DNA of 64,000 nucleotides from an uncultured SAR86 cluster bacterium (GCA_902625415.1 CACOBG010000001.1:186001-250000), one strand, 5' to 3'; positions 41,214-51,224 are shown, counted from the stretch's first letter. Notes: generated by a model not told the origin, from the letters alone. Translations and numbers: made by a program.

Positions 41214-41843
41214 ATGTTTGGATTTAAAAGTTTAGAAATACCTATAAAAGAAGATTGTCTGCCTGGTAGGACTCAGGCAATTTACAATCCAGAAAATCAC
41301 TTTGTGACAGGTGCGCCTATGTCCGAGTGCATGTCTCAAGATAGTCCCAGAATACTTTTTGGTATGGGCTGCTTTTGGGGAGCAGAGAAAATGTTTTGGG
41401 ATTTGGATTGCGTCAAGGTTACCGGTGTTGGCTATGCTGCTGGACACACACCCAACCCTACTTATGAAGAAGTTTGTTCGGGATTGACTGCACATTCTGA
41501 AATTGTTTTTGTTACTTATGAAGATGCTTCCAATCTAGAAGAATTATTGCAAGTCTTTTGGGAAGGACACGATCCTACCCAATTCATGCGTCAAGGTGGC
41601 GATGTAGGCACGCAATATCGTTCTGGAATTTATTTTTTTGATAAAGCTCAAGAAGAACTGGCCCTCAAAACCAAAGAAATTTATCAAGTAAAACTAGACG
41701 CCAATGGCTTTGGTAAAATTGTCACGGAAATCTTACCCGTTTCAGAAGAATTCTATGCTGAAGATTATCATCAACAATACTTAGCAAAAAACCCTAACGG
41801 TTATTGTGGACATGGTGGTTGTGGCGTAAGATTTAAAGATTAA
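41214..41843 (+). CDS. msrA: peptide methionine sulfoxide reductase MsrA
   Basis: The enzyme reduces methionine-S-sulfoxide in proteins. The catalytic Cys is C53 in FGMGCFWGAEKMFW. The resolving cysteines C198 and C203 lie in GYCGHGGCGV near the end. GVGYAAGHTPNPTYEEVC, EVFWEGHDPTQ-like and RSGIYF motifs match. It has 209 residues, about the length of the long MsrA form of E. coli (212). Start is the base after the acs stop. Its TAA stop interlocks with the convergent MBL gene. Confidence 0.95.
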   Translation: MFGFKSLEIPIKEDCLPGRTQAIYNPENHFVTGAPMSECMSQDSPRILFGMGCFWGAEKMFWDLDCVKVTGVGYAAGHTPNPTYEEVCSGLTAHSEIVFVTYEDASNLEELLQVFWEGHDPTQFMRQGGDVGTQYRSGIYFFDKAQEELALKTKEIYQVKLDANGFGKIVTEILPVSEEFYAEDYHQQYLAKNPNGYCGHGGCGVRFKD

Positions 41844-42655
41844 CCTTTCCAGTGAAACTCTTCACCTTTGCTTACCGCTTTATCCTCTTCGATCAATTTG
41901 TTCAAGTGAGCTAATAAAGAAGCTCTTGCGATACCGTGAAGCCTTTCGTCGACATCGTCATAAACTTTCTTCACCAATTGATCCAAGTTGGCTTTAGAAA
42001 ACTCAGTAAGTGCATCCACGACTTTCTTTTCTCTAAACATTCTGTGGCTGACGAGCCAATCAACCACACTATTAGGGTCTTTCATTAGATTGCCATGCCC
42101 AGGAGCTAATAAGTCTGCTTCAAAAGGTTTCAGTTTCTCTAAAGAATCAAGATATTCTTTCATGTTTCCATCAGGCGGTCCTATCACTACAGTAGAACCT
42201 TCCATGATGTGGTCACCAGAAAAAATTAAATTTTCTTCTTCTAAATAGAAACATAGGTGATTTGAAGCATGTCCAGGAGTGTGAATTACTTTGAGGTTGT
42301 ACTCGAACTCTTTAATTTCATCTCCATCGGTTAAAACTCGATTTGCTTTAAAAGTTTTATCTTGATTTTGTTTGTATTTAGCATACATCCCCATGACAGG
42401 TGCTGCAGTTCTTTGATGCAATAACTTGGCACCCGGTGAGTGGTCAGGATGAGTATGAGTTACCAAGATTTGTTTAATATCATCGCCACAAGCTTTAGCA
42501 ATATTTTCGATATGGTCTGGCATAGCTGGACCCGGATCAATCACCGTGATTTCTTCTTTACCGACAAGATAAGTATTCGTTCCAGGTCCAGTAAAGACAC
42601 TGGAATTGCCCGCAGTAATTCTTCTGACTAATGGCGATAGCTCAGTGATCGTCAT
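41840..42655 (-). CDS. metallo-beta-lactamase fold hydrolase (LACTB2-like)
   Basis: A zinc hydrolase with the THTHPDHSPGAKLL metal motif, GHASNHLCFYLEEENLIFSGDHIM around the third His and Asp, and a C-terminal winged region. I start it at the ATG at 42655 (MTITELSPLVRR, about 271 residues), 21 codons downstream of the longest ORF, because the family begins there and the longer start sits in the NUDIX gene. The overlap with the upstream NUDIX gene is 14 bases. In bacteria the substrate is unknown; LACTB2 of mitochondria is an RNase. Confidence 0.8.
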   Translation of the reverse strand: MTITELSPLVRRITAGNSSVFTGPGTNTYLVGKEEITVIDPGPAMPDHIENIAKACGDDIKQILVTHTHPDHSPGAKLLHQRTAAPVMGMYAKYKQNQDKTFKANRVLTDGDEIKEFEYNLKVIHTPGHASNHLCFYLEEENLIFSGDHIMEGSTVVIGPPDGNMKEYLDSLEKLKPFEADLLAPGHGNLMKDPNSVVDWLVSHRMFREKKVVDALTEFSKANLDQLVKKVYDDVDERLHGIARASLLAHLNKLIEEDKAVSKGEEFHWKG

Positions 42656-43511
42656 AGCCCTCATCTCCTGGCATAAGCAAAACCATCTTTCCATCTTGCA
42701 TAAAAATTTTAGGCTCAACTGTCACAATGTTATTTTGATCTTCCACTTTATTTTTTAGTAGTGTTTCTGTATCGGTGAAACCCCTTATGGATTCTAAATT
42801 TTTAATGGTAGGAAAAATTATTGGAAACTCGCCTTTTTCTCCTTGAGAGAGAGCATCTTCAGGCTTAATCCAAATACTTTTTACCCCTTCACTACCATCA
42901 TGCTTGGCGCTTTGCCCCTCTGGAAATAGCGCAATGAAAAAATGCGTGCTATATCTTTTAGCTTCGGATTTTGGTGTAACCCAATGTGAGATGTAAGCTA
43001 GGCGATCAACTGCAAGTTGCAAGTCCAACTTTTGGCACAATTCCAATAAAACTGGCTCCCCTTTATTTAGTTTGTCTCGATATTCTTTGAGAATTTCTTT
43101 TTCACTTTCGTCCGAAGAGCCAAAGACTTCGCCACTGCTTCTATAAGCAAGCAAGACGCCACATTCCTCAAAACATTCTCTGATGCAAGCTATCCAATAG
43201 TTAAGTCCACCTGATTTAACGCCCAATAATTGAGATGCGACTTCATCTGTTAAACCGCGGCAATAATTATTGATATCATCCTTGAGATCGTATTCATCCA
43301 ATTTTCCTCCAGGAAATACCCATGCACCGCCAAAATTTGTTTTGATTGATCTTTGTATCATAAATACTTCTACAGCCTCTTCGATGGTTCTAACCAGTAA
43401 CACCGTAGCTGCAGGTTTAGGTTCTGAAGGCGGTAAAGAGGGATCAGCTTCTTGAATGTTGATCTTAGGATTTCTCTCTACTTTGATATCTTTGGAATCT
43501 TTTTCTGACAT
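42642..43511 (-). CDS. NUDIX hydrolase (NUDT7/19-like)
   Basis: A 289-residue NUDIX protein. The box is split by an insert as in NUDT7/19-type CoA diphosphatases: the Gly-rich part PGGKLDEYD lies near residues 68-76 and the catalytic REC-FEECGV near 112-120. The long stretch between them is typical of the NUDT19 group. The residues after 170 look loosely conserved. The gene leads the minus-strand pair with the MBL hydrolase. A role in trimming CoA or acyl-CoA esters is inferred, not shown. Confidence 0.75.
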   Translation of the reverse strand: MSEKDSKDIKVERNPKINIQEADPSLPPSEPKPAATVLLVRTIEEAVEVFMIQRSIKTNFGGAWVFPGGKLDEYDLKDDINNYCRGLTDEVASQLLGVKSGGLNYWIACIRECFEECGVLLAYRSSGEVFGSSDESEKEILKEYRDKLNKGEPVLLELCQKLDLQLAVDRLAYISHWVTPKSEAKRYSTHFFIALFPEGQSAKHDGSEGVKSIWIKPEDALSQGEKGEFPIIFPTIKNLESIRGFTDTETLLKNKVEDQNNIVTVEPKIFMQDGKMVLLMPGDEGYDDH

Positions 43512-43531
43512 ATAAATTTTAGATTTCAGGA

Positions 43532-44407
43532 TTGTTTGTACATAATATATTTAATAAATTTTTATACAAATTGAAAATCAAAGAATTTAAATCTAAAAAT
43601 ATCGAAAAAAAGCTAGTCAGAAATCCCAATTCTAATAAAGGGGACTTCGGTCATGTTTTAGTCATTGCAGGAAATCTTGGTTTTGGTGGTGCTGCCCTTC
43701 TTTCCTCAAAGGCAGTTCTTGCAAGTGGTGCAGGTTTGGCGACCTTGGCAACGAGAAAAGACCATCTGTCAGCTGCTTTGGCATATTGTCCAGAAGTTAT
43801 GTCAAAAACTGTGGAAAGTATCTCTGACTTAGAAAATCACTTACCTAATAAAACAGTCATTTGTATCGGTCCAGGATTGGGTAGAAATTACTGGGCTGAT
43901 CAGATGCTTTATAAAACAACAAACTTTGCAGCAAAAGAAAATCTACCGATTTTGATTGATGCAGATGGATTAAATATCCTCTCTGAAAATAGACTAAAAA
44001 TTAAGTTACCAAAAAAATTAATCCTGACACCTCATCCAGGAGAAGCGGCACGATTGCTTAAGACAAAGGTTTCGACGATTCAAAAAAATAGATCACTAGC
44101 ATTAGCTAAGCTTTGCGATAAATACAATGCAACGGTCATTCTTAAAGGTCATGAAACATTGATTGGCAACAAAAGAACTTCTTTTGTCTGTAAAAAAGGT
44201 AATGCTGGCATGGCTGTAGGTGGCATGGGCGATGTACTCTCTGGACTAGTTTCTGGATTAATAGCTCAAGGTTTATCGTCTATAGATGCCGCTTGCTTGG
44301 GAGTTGATATGCATGCAAGCGCAGCAGATAGCTTTGTTGAAAAACATGATATGAAATCGTTGATGCCTTCTGATTTATTTAACTTTATCAAAATGAAGAA
44401 TGAATAA
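43532..44407 (+). CDS. nnrD: ADP-dependent NAD(P)H-hydrate dehydratase NnrD
   Basis: The enzyme repairs hydrated NAD(P)H. Of the bifunctional E. coli YjeF it carries only the C-terminal ribokinase-fold domain: GHVLVIAGNLGFGGAALLSSKAVL, TPHPGEAARLL, LKGHETLI and GNAGMAVGGMGDVLSG are all present. The epimerase domain (NnrE) is missing and no separate copy is visible in the window. The frame begins at TTG 43532; an alternative TTG lies about 13 codons later, so the exact start is unsure. It overlaps tsaE by 8 bases, the yjeF-yjeE order of enterics. Confidence 0.88.
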   Translation: MFVHNIFNKFLYKLKIKEFKSKNIEKKLVRNPNSNKGDFGHVLVIAGNLGFGGAALLSSKAVLASGAGLATLATRKDHLSAALAYCPEVMSKTVESISDLENHLPNKTVICIGPGLGRNYWADQMLYKTTNFAAKENLPILIDADGLNILSENRLKIKLPKKLILTPHPGEAARLLKTKVSTIQKNRSLALAKLCDKYNATVILKGHETLIGNKRTSFVCKKGNAGMAVGGMGDVLSGLVSGLIAQGLSSIDAACLGVDMHASAADSFVEKHDMKSLMPSDLFNFIKMKNE

Positions 44408-44852
44408 AGTGCTTGTCTTATCGAGTCTAGATGAAACAAAACAGCTTGCCGAAAAAATCGCTACTTTTCTAAAAGAAGAAAATAATCTTCCGATTTCGAT
44501 TCATCTTTCTGGAGACTTAGGCACAGGAAAGACTACTTTGGTAAAAGAAGTTTTAAATTGTCTGGGTATAGAAAATTTCATCAATAGTCCAACCTTTACT
44601 TTGATTGAACCTTATGAAATCAATGATTTGAAAATCTTCCACATCGATTTATACCGTGTAGAAAAAATAACCGAGCTTAGCGCAATCGGTTTAGAAGAAT
44701 ATCTGCAAGAAGCGAATTCCATCAGCTTTATTGAATGGCCGGAAAAAGGATCTGGTTTTTTAAAAGAGCCTGACATTGCCATTTCATTAGATCACTATGG
44801 TGAAACCACAAGAAAATGTGAAGTTCAAACTTCTTTAGGCTTAAACCTCTAA
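44400..44852 (+). CDS. tsaE: tRNA threonylcarbamoyladenosine biosynthesis ATPase TsaE
   Basis: A 150-residue P-loop ATPase that turns over the TsaB-TsaD complex making t6A in ANN-decoding tRNAs. Walker A is GDLGTGKTT (near residues 39-47), with NSPTFTLIEPYE and DLYRVEKITEL downstream and FIEWPEKG near the C-terminus. The start lies in the end of nnrD. It ends 1 base before the convergent priA gene. Confidence 0.94.
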   Translation: MNKVLVLSSLDETKQLAEKIATFLKEENNLPISIHLSGDLGTGKTTLVKEVLNCLGIENFINSPTFTLIEPYEINDLKIFHIDLYRVEKITELSAIGLEEYLQEANSISFIEWPEKGSGFLKEPDIAISLDHYGETTRKCEVQTSLGLNL

Positions 44853-44853
44853 G

Positions 44854-47019
44854 CTAGTTGAGTGGATCCACATCAATTCCAACTCTGACATTTTTTGAAT
44901 AATCGCTTTGATCGATCATCTTGATAACTTGATTTGCAAGGGCATGTATTTTTTTTCGATTTTCAGATTTTAGAGTTAAGACCCATCGAAAGTAATTTTT
45001 TCGCTTTTCGATAAGTTCTGGTTTAGGCCCTATAAATTCATCATCATTTAAGTTTAATGAACGAGAAATTTCCATCAAAACCTTCTCAGGTAGGGGTCGT
45101 TTTAGGGACTCCGCATGAATGTTGATTTGATAAACAAAAGGCGGAAGCTTGCTCGTTTGTCTTTCTTCTAAAATTTCGTTGGCAATCCTATCGTAATCAA
45201 AAGAAGAAATTTTTTCTAAAAAAGGATGTTCCGGAACAAACGATTGCAAAATGACTCTGCCTTCTTTATCTTCCCTGCCAGCTCTTCCTGAAACCTGAAT
45301 CAATAACTGAGCCAACCTTTCAGAAGCTTTGTGATCAACTGAAAAAAGACCGCTGTCAGCGTCTACTACTACCACTAAAGTCAAGTTGGGCATGTGATGA
45401 CCTTTGGCTAAAATCTGTGTTCCCACCAAGATCAGAGGCTCTTTGGAATCCGGTAATACCGAGTTGGATCTTAATTGCTCTTTACCCAGAGCTTCTCGAT
45501 CAACTCTAATAACAGAAGTATTTTTAAAATACTCTTTTAAAAATTCTTCGAGTTTCTCGGTTCCTGTATGAAAAAATTCCAAACTTTCTTCGTTACAGTT
45601 CAGACAAGCAACAGGCATAGGATGCTTGGTACCACAATGATGACAAACTAATCTTTTGGGATTGATGTGATAAACCATTGATACGTCGCAATTACTGCAT
45701 TCCGGGGTCCAGCCGCATTTGTTACAAAAGACCATTGGTGCATAGCCTTTTTTGTTGAGGAAGACTAAAACTTGATTGCCTTTACTCAATTCTTTGGAAA
45801 TTTCATTAAGACTGTATTCGGTTAAACCTGACTTTAATTCAGATGATCTTAAATCAGAGATTTCAAACTTAGGCTGTCTGGCATCTTTTACCCTTCGAGT
45901 TAGTTTATGTAAGCAGTATTTTTTATCCTGACAATTTTTAAGACTTTCCAAGCTTGGCGTTGCTGAGCACATGATGACAGGAATTTTTTCAAGATTTGCT
46001 CGATAGACTGCAACGTCTCTTGCTGAATATCTAAAACCATCAATTTGTTTGTATGAAGAATCATGCTCTTCATCTACCACTATCAAGCCTAAATCCTTGA
46101 ACGGCGTAAAAATTGCTGATCTTGTTCCAATCAAAATAGATTTAAAGCCTTTGTTGATATCATTCCAAGCGTGAGCTCTATCTTTTTCTGACATTTCCGA
46201 GTGCAAAAGAGCGACATTGTCTTCACCAAATCTCCTTTCGATTTCAGCTTTTAGATTTGGAGTCAGACCAATTTCTGGAACCAGGATCAGAACTTGTTTA
46301 CCTTTTTCTATGAAGTCTCTAATGAGATGAAAATATATTTCGGTTTTACCACTTCCCGTAACACCAAAAATTAGATGCGTAAGATTGGCTGATGAATTTT
46401 TAATGGACTTATAAATTTTATTTTGCTCATCATTCAATTCAAAAAAAGCTTCTGAGTTAAGTTCCTTATTAGTTTTCAATTCATTTCGATTGCGGCTTTT
46501 TTTCTCAAGATAACCTTTTGAAATTAAAGCATCCAAGATGGCTTTAGAGATTTTGTTTGCTTTTAAACCTGGACGGGATAACTCTAATTTTTGCTGAAAA
46601 ACTTCTAGGGCTTCAAATTGCTTTTTTGCACGCCCAAAGGATTCTTTGCTTGCTAATTTACCCAAGTTTGTAATTGCGTACACCTCTATGGAATCCTTTA
46701 TTTCTTTGCCTTTTCTCAAGAAAGGTGGGAAATAGGATTTAAAAATTTCTCCAATAGGTGCCTTGTAGTAATTAGCTATCCAATGAATGAGGTCGTATGA
46801 GGGCTTATCGATTAGAGAATTTCTATCTAAAACTTTAGTTATGGGTTTTATAGATTTTACATTTGGGCTGGATTGTTTTTTTAAAACGTATCCGACAATT
46901 TCTCGGTTTCTAAATGGAACTTGAACTCTGGAGCCATTGGAAATCTTGATGTTTGAACTGTAAGTAAAAGAGTTTCTTAATGGTAAAGGAAGCGCTACTT
47001 CATAATATAAATTTTCCAT
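44854..47019 (-). CDS. priA: primosomal replication helicase PriA
   Basis: PriA restarts stalled replication forks. The 721-residue protein has an N-terminal 3'-DNA-binding domain (VQVPFRNREIVGYVL), Walker A GVTGSGKT near 218-225, the DEEH box VVDEEHDSSYKQ near 317-328, a zinc insert with CNKC, CSNC, CHHC and CLNC, and helicase motifs VGTQILAKGHH and LIQVSGRAGREDKEGRV. It is divergent from the L31 gene, a neighbourhood conserved in enterics. Confidence 0.95.
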   Translation of the reverse strand: MENLYYEVALPLPLRNSFTYSSNIKISNGSRVQVPFRNREIVGYVLKKQSSPNVKSIKPITKVLDRNSLIDKPSYDLIHWIANYYKAPIGEIFKSYFPPFLRKGKEIKDSIEVYAITNLGKLASKESFGRAKKQFEALEVFQQKLELSRPGLKANKISKAILDALISKGYLEKKSRNRNELKTNKELNSEAFFELNDEQNKIYKSIKNSSANLTHLIFGVTGSGKTEIYFHLIRDFIEKGKQVLILVPEIGLTPNLKAEIERRFGEDNVALLHSEMSEKDRAHAWNDINKGFKSILIGTRSAIFTPFKDLGLIVVDEEHDSSYKQIDGFRYSARDVAVYRANLEKIPVIMCSATPSLESLKNCQDKKYCLHKLTRRVKDARQPKFEISDLRSSELKSGLTEYSLNEISKELSKGNQVLVFLNKKGYAPMVFCNKCGWTPECSNCDVSMVYHINPKRLVCHHCGTKHPMPVACLNCNEESLEFFHTGTEKLEEFLKEYFKNTSVIRVDREALGKEQLRSNSVLPDSKEPLILVGTQILAKGHHMPNLTLVVVVDADSGLFSVDHKASERLAQLLIQVSGRAGREDKEGRVILQSFVPEHPFLEKISSFDYDRIANEILEERQTSKLPPFVYQINIHAESLKRPLPEKVLMEISRSLNLNDDEFIGPKPELIEKRKNYFRWVLTLKSENRKKIHALANQVIKMIDQSDYSKNVRVGIDVDPLN

Positions 47020-47029
47020 TTAAGTTTAT

Positions 47030-47057
47030 TTGAGAATAAATAGTCTTCTGGTATAGT
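47030..47057 (+). promoter_or_regulatory. promoter of the L31 gene
   Basis: TTGAGA at 47030-47035 and TATAGT at 47052-47057 with a 16-base spacer, and TGG before the -10 makes an extended -10 element. A GC-rich GCGGC follows, as in many growth-rate-controlled promoters. The transcript would have a leader of about 25 bases before the GTG start. Confidence 0.6.
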
Positions 47058-47089
47058 GCGGCAGCATATTTTTTTAATCAAGAAGAATA

Positions 47090-47572
47090 GTGAAAAAAGA
47101 AATTCATCCAGAATACAGAACGGTTTTATTTCATGATGTGAGTGTAGATAAGTACTATCTCATTCCATCAACATTGGAAACCGACCAAACAAAAAAATGG
47201 GAAGATGGTAATACTTATCCTTACTGTCCTCTTGATGTATCTTCAGCCTCTCATCCTTTCTATACAGGTCAGAATAAAATTATTGATACCGGTGGAAGAG
47301 TTGAAAGGTTCAAAAAACGTTTTTCAAAGAAAGCTGCTGTAAAGGCTGCTCCTGCAGAAGAAAGTCCTAAAGAAGAAACTCCTCCAGTAGAAGAAAAAGA
47401 AGAAGATGTAAAAGCTTCAGCTCCTGCTGAAGAAGTTTCAAAAGAGACTCCTAAAGCCACAGCTAAAGAAACAACTGAAGCCGTTGAAGTAGCTCCTACT
47501 GTTACTCCTCAAGAGAAAACTTCTGCTGAAGAAGCTAATGAAGAATCTTCTAATTCTTCAGAAGAAAAATAA
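47090..47572 (+). CDS. rpmE2: 50S ribosomal protein L31 type B with acidic C-terminal extension
   Basis: The first 83 residues are L31 type [35 protein letters not shown] and [14 protein letters not shown]. The CxxC zinc motif of L31 type A is absent, as expected for the zinc-free B form. Residues 84-160 form an unusual Ala/Glu/Pro/Ser/Thr-rich tail with no recognisable fold, nearly doubling the usual length of about 85. The frame is open with no frameshift up to the stop at 47570. Start is GTG. Its position opposite priA matches the gammaproteobacterial rpmE locus. Confidence 0.9.
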   Translation: MKKEIHPEYRTVLFHDVSVDKYYLIPSTLETDQTKKWEDGNTYPYCPLDVSSASHPFYTGQNKIIDTGGRVERFKKRFSKKAAVKAAPAEESPKEETPPVEEKEEDVKASAPAEEVSKETPKATAKETTEAVEVAPTVTPQEKTSAEEANEESSNSSEEK

Positions 47573-47614
47573 ATTTTCATACTTGATTTTTTAGACTCCT
47601 AATCAGTCACTCAT

Positions 47615-49402
47615 ATGAATCCTGAATTTATTAGAAATATCGCCATCATCGCACATGTCGATCATGGGAAAACCACTTTAGTCGATAAGTTACTAGAACA
47701 TTCCGGCACCTTGGATCGAAAAAATATTGGCTCGGAGAGAATCTTAGATTCCAACGATCAAGAAAGAGAAAGAGGAATAACGATTCTTTCTAAAAATACT
47801 GCCATCAAGTGGAAAGATCACAAAATCAATATCGTAGACACTCCCGGTCATGCTGATTTTGGTGGGGAAGTGGAAAGAGTTTTGTCTATGGTAGATTCGG
47901 TTTTATTGCTTGTTGATGCCGTCGATGGGCCCATGCCACAAACTAGATTTGTGACTCAAAAAGCTTTTGAAAAAGGACTAAATCCCATTCTGGTCATAAA
48001 TAAAATTGATCGTCCAAGTGCCAGACCCGATTGGGTGCAAGATCAAGTTTTTGATCTCTTCGATAGATTAGGTGGAAATGATCAACAGATGGATTTTCCT
48101 ACAATCTATACCTCTGCATTGAATGGAACCTCTGGTTTGGATTTGGAGAAAATTGAAGACGATATGTCGCCACTCTTAGACCTTATTATAAGTAAAGTGA
48201 ATGAACCCGCTGTAAGTTTGGAAGAACCCTTTCAGATGCAAATCAGCGCTTTAGATAGTAATAGCTATGTGGGTGTAATTGGCATCGGCAGAATATCTCG
48301 TGGAAACGTCAAACCAAACGATCAAGTTGTAGTGATCGATGCTGAAGGAGAACAAAAAACAGGAAAAATTCTACAAGTTTTAGGTCATGAGGGTTTGGAA
48401 AGAGTTGAAGTCGAAAAAGCTGAAGCGGGCGACATTGTTTGTGTAACAGGTATTGAAAAGTTATATATCTCGGATACTTTATGTAATCCGGAAAATATAG
48501 AACAACTCCCTCCTCTCTCAGTAGATGAACCGACAGTGAGTATGACCTTTCAAGTAAATGATTCTCCATTTGCTGGAAGAGAAGGTAAGTTTGTAACGTC
48601 AAGAAATATCAAAGACCGTCTTGAACAGGAATTATTAAGTAATGTTGCTTTAAGAGTTGAGCAAGGTGAAAGTGCTGACAAATTCAAAGTCTCTGGCCGA
48701 GGGGAATTGCATTTATCGGTTTTGATAGAAAGCATGCGTCGAGATGGATTCGAATTGGGAGTTTCGAAACCTGAAGTTATACAAAAAGATGTGAATGGCG
48801 AAATCCATGAACCTTTTGAACAAATAGTAATTGATATCGAGGAACAACATCAGGGACCAGTAATGGAAGAGATGGGTTCAAGAAAAGCGGAACTGAAAAA
48901 TATGGAACCCAGCGAAATGGGTAGAATAAAATTAGATTTTATTGCACCTTCCAGAGGCATGATTGGATTTAGGTCGCAGTTTCTTACCTTGACGAGCGGC
49001 ACCGGAATTCTGACCAGTATCTTTGATCATTACGGACCCGCAAAAAAAGGTGAGATTACTACACGTCAAAATGGCGTCTTGGTCTCTATGACTGAAGGTA
49101 AAACCTTAGCCTATTCGTTATTCAACCTACAAAACAGAGGGAAGCTTTTTGTCGGACATGGATTAAATGTTTATAAAGGTCAAATTGTTGGCTTACATTC
49201 CAGAGATAATGATTTGCCGGTCAACCCAACTAAAGCAAAACAGTTAACCAATATCAGAGCCTCAGGTACTGATGAAAATCTTATCTTGGTTCCACACATT
49301 GAACATTCTTTAGAACAGGCATTGGAATTTATCGAAGAAGACGAATTAGTAGAAGTAACTCCTTCAGCTATTAGATTAAGAAAAAAAGCTTTTAGATTTT
49401 AA
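47615..49402 (+). CDS. typA: ribosome-associated GTPase TypA/BipA
   Basis: A translational GTPase of 595 residues, similar to EF-G, needed for 50S assembly at low temperature and under stress. G1 is AHVDHGKTT at 13-21, G2 ERGITI, G3 [15 protein letters not shown] and G4 NKID. The C-terminal domains contain [20 protein letters not shown] and the family-specific [11 protein letters not shown]. It ends 1 base before the convergent dut gene. Confidence 0.95.
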   Translation: MNPEFIRNIAIIAHVDHGKTTLVDKLLEHSGTLDRKNIGSERILDSNDQERERGITILSKNTAIKWKDHKINIVDTPGHADFGGEVERVLSMVDSVLLLVDAVDGPMPQTRFVTQKAFEKGLNPILVINKIDRPSARPDWVQDQVFDLFDRLGGNDQQMDFPTIYTSALNGTSGLDLEKIEDDMSPLLDLIISKVNEPAVSLEEPFQMQISALDSNSYVGVIGIGRISRGNVKPNDQVVVIDAEGEQKTGKILQVLGHEGLERVEVEKAEAGDIVCVTGIEKLYISDTLCNPENIEQLPPLSVDEPTVSMTFQVNDSPFAGREGKFVTSRNIKDRLEQELLSNVALRVEQGESADKFKVSGRGELHLSVLIESMRRDGFELGVSKPEVIQKDVNGEIHEPFEQIVIDIEEQHQGPVMEEMGSRKAELKNMEPSEMGRIKLDFIAPSRGMIGFRSQFLTLTSGTGILTSIFDHYGPAKKGEITTRQNGVLVSMTEGKTLAYSLFNLQNRGKLFVGHGLNVYKGQIVGLHSRDNDLPVNPTKAKQLTNIRASGTDENLILVPHIEHSLEQALEFIEEDELVEVTPSAIRLRKKAFRF

Positions 49403-49403
49403 T

Positions 49404-49955
49404 TTATTTAGTTCCTGAAGAACCAAAACCCTTGGAACCTCTTTCCGAGAAATAGAATTCAGAAACCAACTTGAAGTTAGGCGAAGTAACAGCAAAAAAC
49501 ATCATCTGAGCAATCCTATCTCCAGGAAGAACCTCAAATGATTCTTTGGATCTATTCCACAAAGAGACCATGATTTCTCCTTGATAATCTGAATCAATTA
49601 GGCCCACAAGGTTTCCTAGAACAATTCCATATTTATGCCCTAAGCCTGACCTGGGGAGAATTAAGGCTGCATATTTAGAATCCTTGATATGTATTGAAAA
49701 TCCAGTGGTAAAAAGAAAAGTCTCATCGGGCTGAAGAATTTTTTTTTCTTTGATATTGGTTCTCAAATCTAAGGCTGCGGATCCTGCAGTACTGAATTTA
49801 GGTAAGGGAATTTTGTCACCAAGTTCGTTATCAAGAATTTTAAATTCAACGTTAAGTGCGATATTTGAAGTTGCTTGTTGTCCAGGACTAACCGCTTTTG
49901 ATATCAAAGAAGGCAGGAAGATTCCTACTAATTTGAGCAAAATCCATCTAATCAT
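49404..49955 (-). CDS. dut: dUTP diphosphatase Dut with hydrophobic N-terminal extension
   Basis: Dut hydrolyses dUTP to dUMP. The five dUTPase motifs are seen as [43 protein letters not shown] and [10 protein letters not shown]. The C-terminal motif V is short but present. Residues 1-24 ([20 protein letters not shown]) precede the usual start and form a hydrophobic stretch long enough to sit at a membrane; normal dUTPases lack it. Only the ATG at 49955 fits, because the next codons include no ATG, GTG or TTG, and it overlaps the coaBC stop by 8 bases. Confidence 0.88.
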   Translation of the reverse strand: MIRWILLKLVGIFLPSLISKAVSPGQQATSNIALNVEFKILDNELGDKIPLPKFSTAGSAALDLRTNIKEKKILQPDETFLFTTGFSIHIKDSKYAALILPRSGLGHKYGIVLGNLVGLIDSDYQGEIMVSLWNRSKESFEVLPGDRIAQMMFFAVTSPNFKLVSEFYFSERGSKGFGSSGTK

Positions 49956-51150
49956 TAAGGATGTTTTTTGAAATAAATTGAACTATTTTTCTAGCAACCT
50001 TTTCTTTTGAGGTTTTGGGTATTTTTAATTCTTCTTTTTCAGTAATTAATGTCACTTCATTATTGTTTGAATCAAAACCTATAGAACTGTCTGATACATC
50101 GTTGGCGACAATTAGATTCAAATTCTTTGAAGATAATTTTTTTCTAGCGTTATCAATCATATTTTCCGTTTCTGCTGCAAAACCGACTATTTTCAAATCA
50201 GGATTATTATCAGAAACGTGTTTCAAAATGTCTTCATTTTTTTCTAAACTCAGACTCATGTTTTTGGATTGATCTTTTTTAATTTTTTGAGATTCAGCAT
50301 TTTTCATTTTGAAATCTGCAACTGCAGCCGTTGATATAAATAAGTCGATATCGGATAAATTTGCTGTGACGTGCTCTTTCATTTCCTCTGCAGATTCGAT
50401 ATCTATTCTTTTGACCCTTTCGGGTGTCTCTAAAGTAACTGGGCCAGAAATCAAAGTCACTATTGCGGATTCATCAACAGCAGCTTTAGCAAGAGAAAAA
50501 CCCATCTTTCCAGAACTTTTGTTGGAGATGTATCTAACGGGGTCTATTTTTTCTCTTGTGGGTCCAGCAGTGATGAGTACTTTTTTACCAGCTAACAATC
50601 CAGAAGAAAATTCTTTTGCTACCTCTTCAATAATTTCCTTAGGTTCTGACATTCTTCCAGGACCCACATCACCACAAGCTTGATCGCCCTCGTTAGGCCC
50701 AATTTGGTGAAAAACAGGTTTTTTCAGCAATGAAAGATTCTTTTTTGTACGTTTGTCCTTCCACATGCCTTGATTCATTGCTGGGGCAAAAAATATTTTA
50801 GAGTCTGCAGCAAGACATACCGCAGACATTAAATCATCACCTCTTCCAGCAGCGAGTTTTGCAAGGCTATCTGCCGAACAAGGAGAAATGACAATAGCAT
50901 CAGCCCATCTTGCTAATTCTATATGCCCCATAGCTGATTCGGCGTTGGTATCTAAAAGATCTGAGTGAACTTCATTGCCAGACAAAGCCTGCATAGTAAG
51001 CGGCGTAATGAATTCTTTAGCTGCTTCAGTCATAAGCACCCGAACTTCGGAGCCTGAGCTCTTAAATAGCCTAATTAACTCAGCTGCTTTGTATGCCGCA
51101 ATGCCTCCTGTAACGCAAAGCAAAATTTGTCTATTAGCCAATTGTTCCAT
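49948..51150 (-). CDS. coaBC: bifunctional phosphopantothenoylcysteine synthetase/decarboxylase CoaBC
   Basis: A 400-residue enzyme running two steps of CoA synthesis. The N-terminal FMN decarboxylase domain has [13 protein letters not shown] at 10-22, H76 in [10 protein letters not shown] and C159 in [13 protein letters not shown]. The C-terminal synthetase has [25 protein letters not shown] with the CTP-binding lysine region, and [10 protein letters not shown]. It heads the coaBC-dut pair as in E. coli dfp-dut. With panB and the type II PanK it completes much of the route to CoA in this window. Confidence 0.95.
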   Translation of the reverse strand: MEQLANRQILLCVTGGIAAYKAAELIRLFKSSGSEVRVLMTEAAKEFITPLTMQALSGNEVHSDLLDTNAESAMGHIELARWADAIVISPCSADSLAKLAAGRGDDLMSAVCLAADSKIFFAPAMNQGMWKDKRTKKNLSLLKKPVFHQIGPNEGDQACGDVGPGRMSEPKEIIEEVAKEFSSGLLAGKKVLITAGPTREKIDPVRYISNKSSGKMGFSLAKAAVDESAIVTLISGPVTLETPERVKRIDIESAEEMKEHVTANLSDIDLFISTAAVADFKMKNAESQKIKKDQSKNMSLSLEKNEDILKHVSDNNPDLKIVGFAAETENMIDNARKKLSSKNLNLIVANDVSDSSIGFDSNNNEVTLITEKEELKIPKTSKEKVARKIVQFISKNILND

Positions 51151-51194
51151 ACAAAAATTATAACTCAGATAGGTTTCTTTGAACTTAGGATTCT

Positions 51195-51202
51195 GGTATA
51201 AA
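51195..51202 (+). promoter_or_regulatory. extended -10 element before rpmB
   Basis: TGGTATAAA, with TTCTGG directly in front, resembles the L31 promoter (TTCTGGTATAGT at 47046-47057). TG one base before the -10 hexamer is the extended -10 signature. No good -35 with 16-18 base spacing is obvious. It lies 23 bases before the rpmB start. Confidence 0.45.
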
Positions 51203-51224
51203 GCTCTTCTTGCAAAAGAATATT

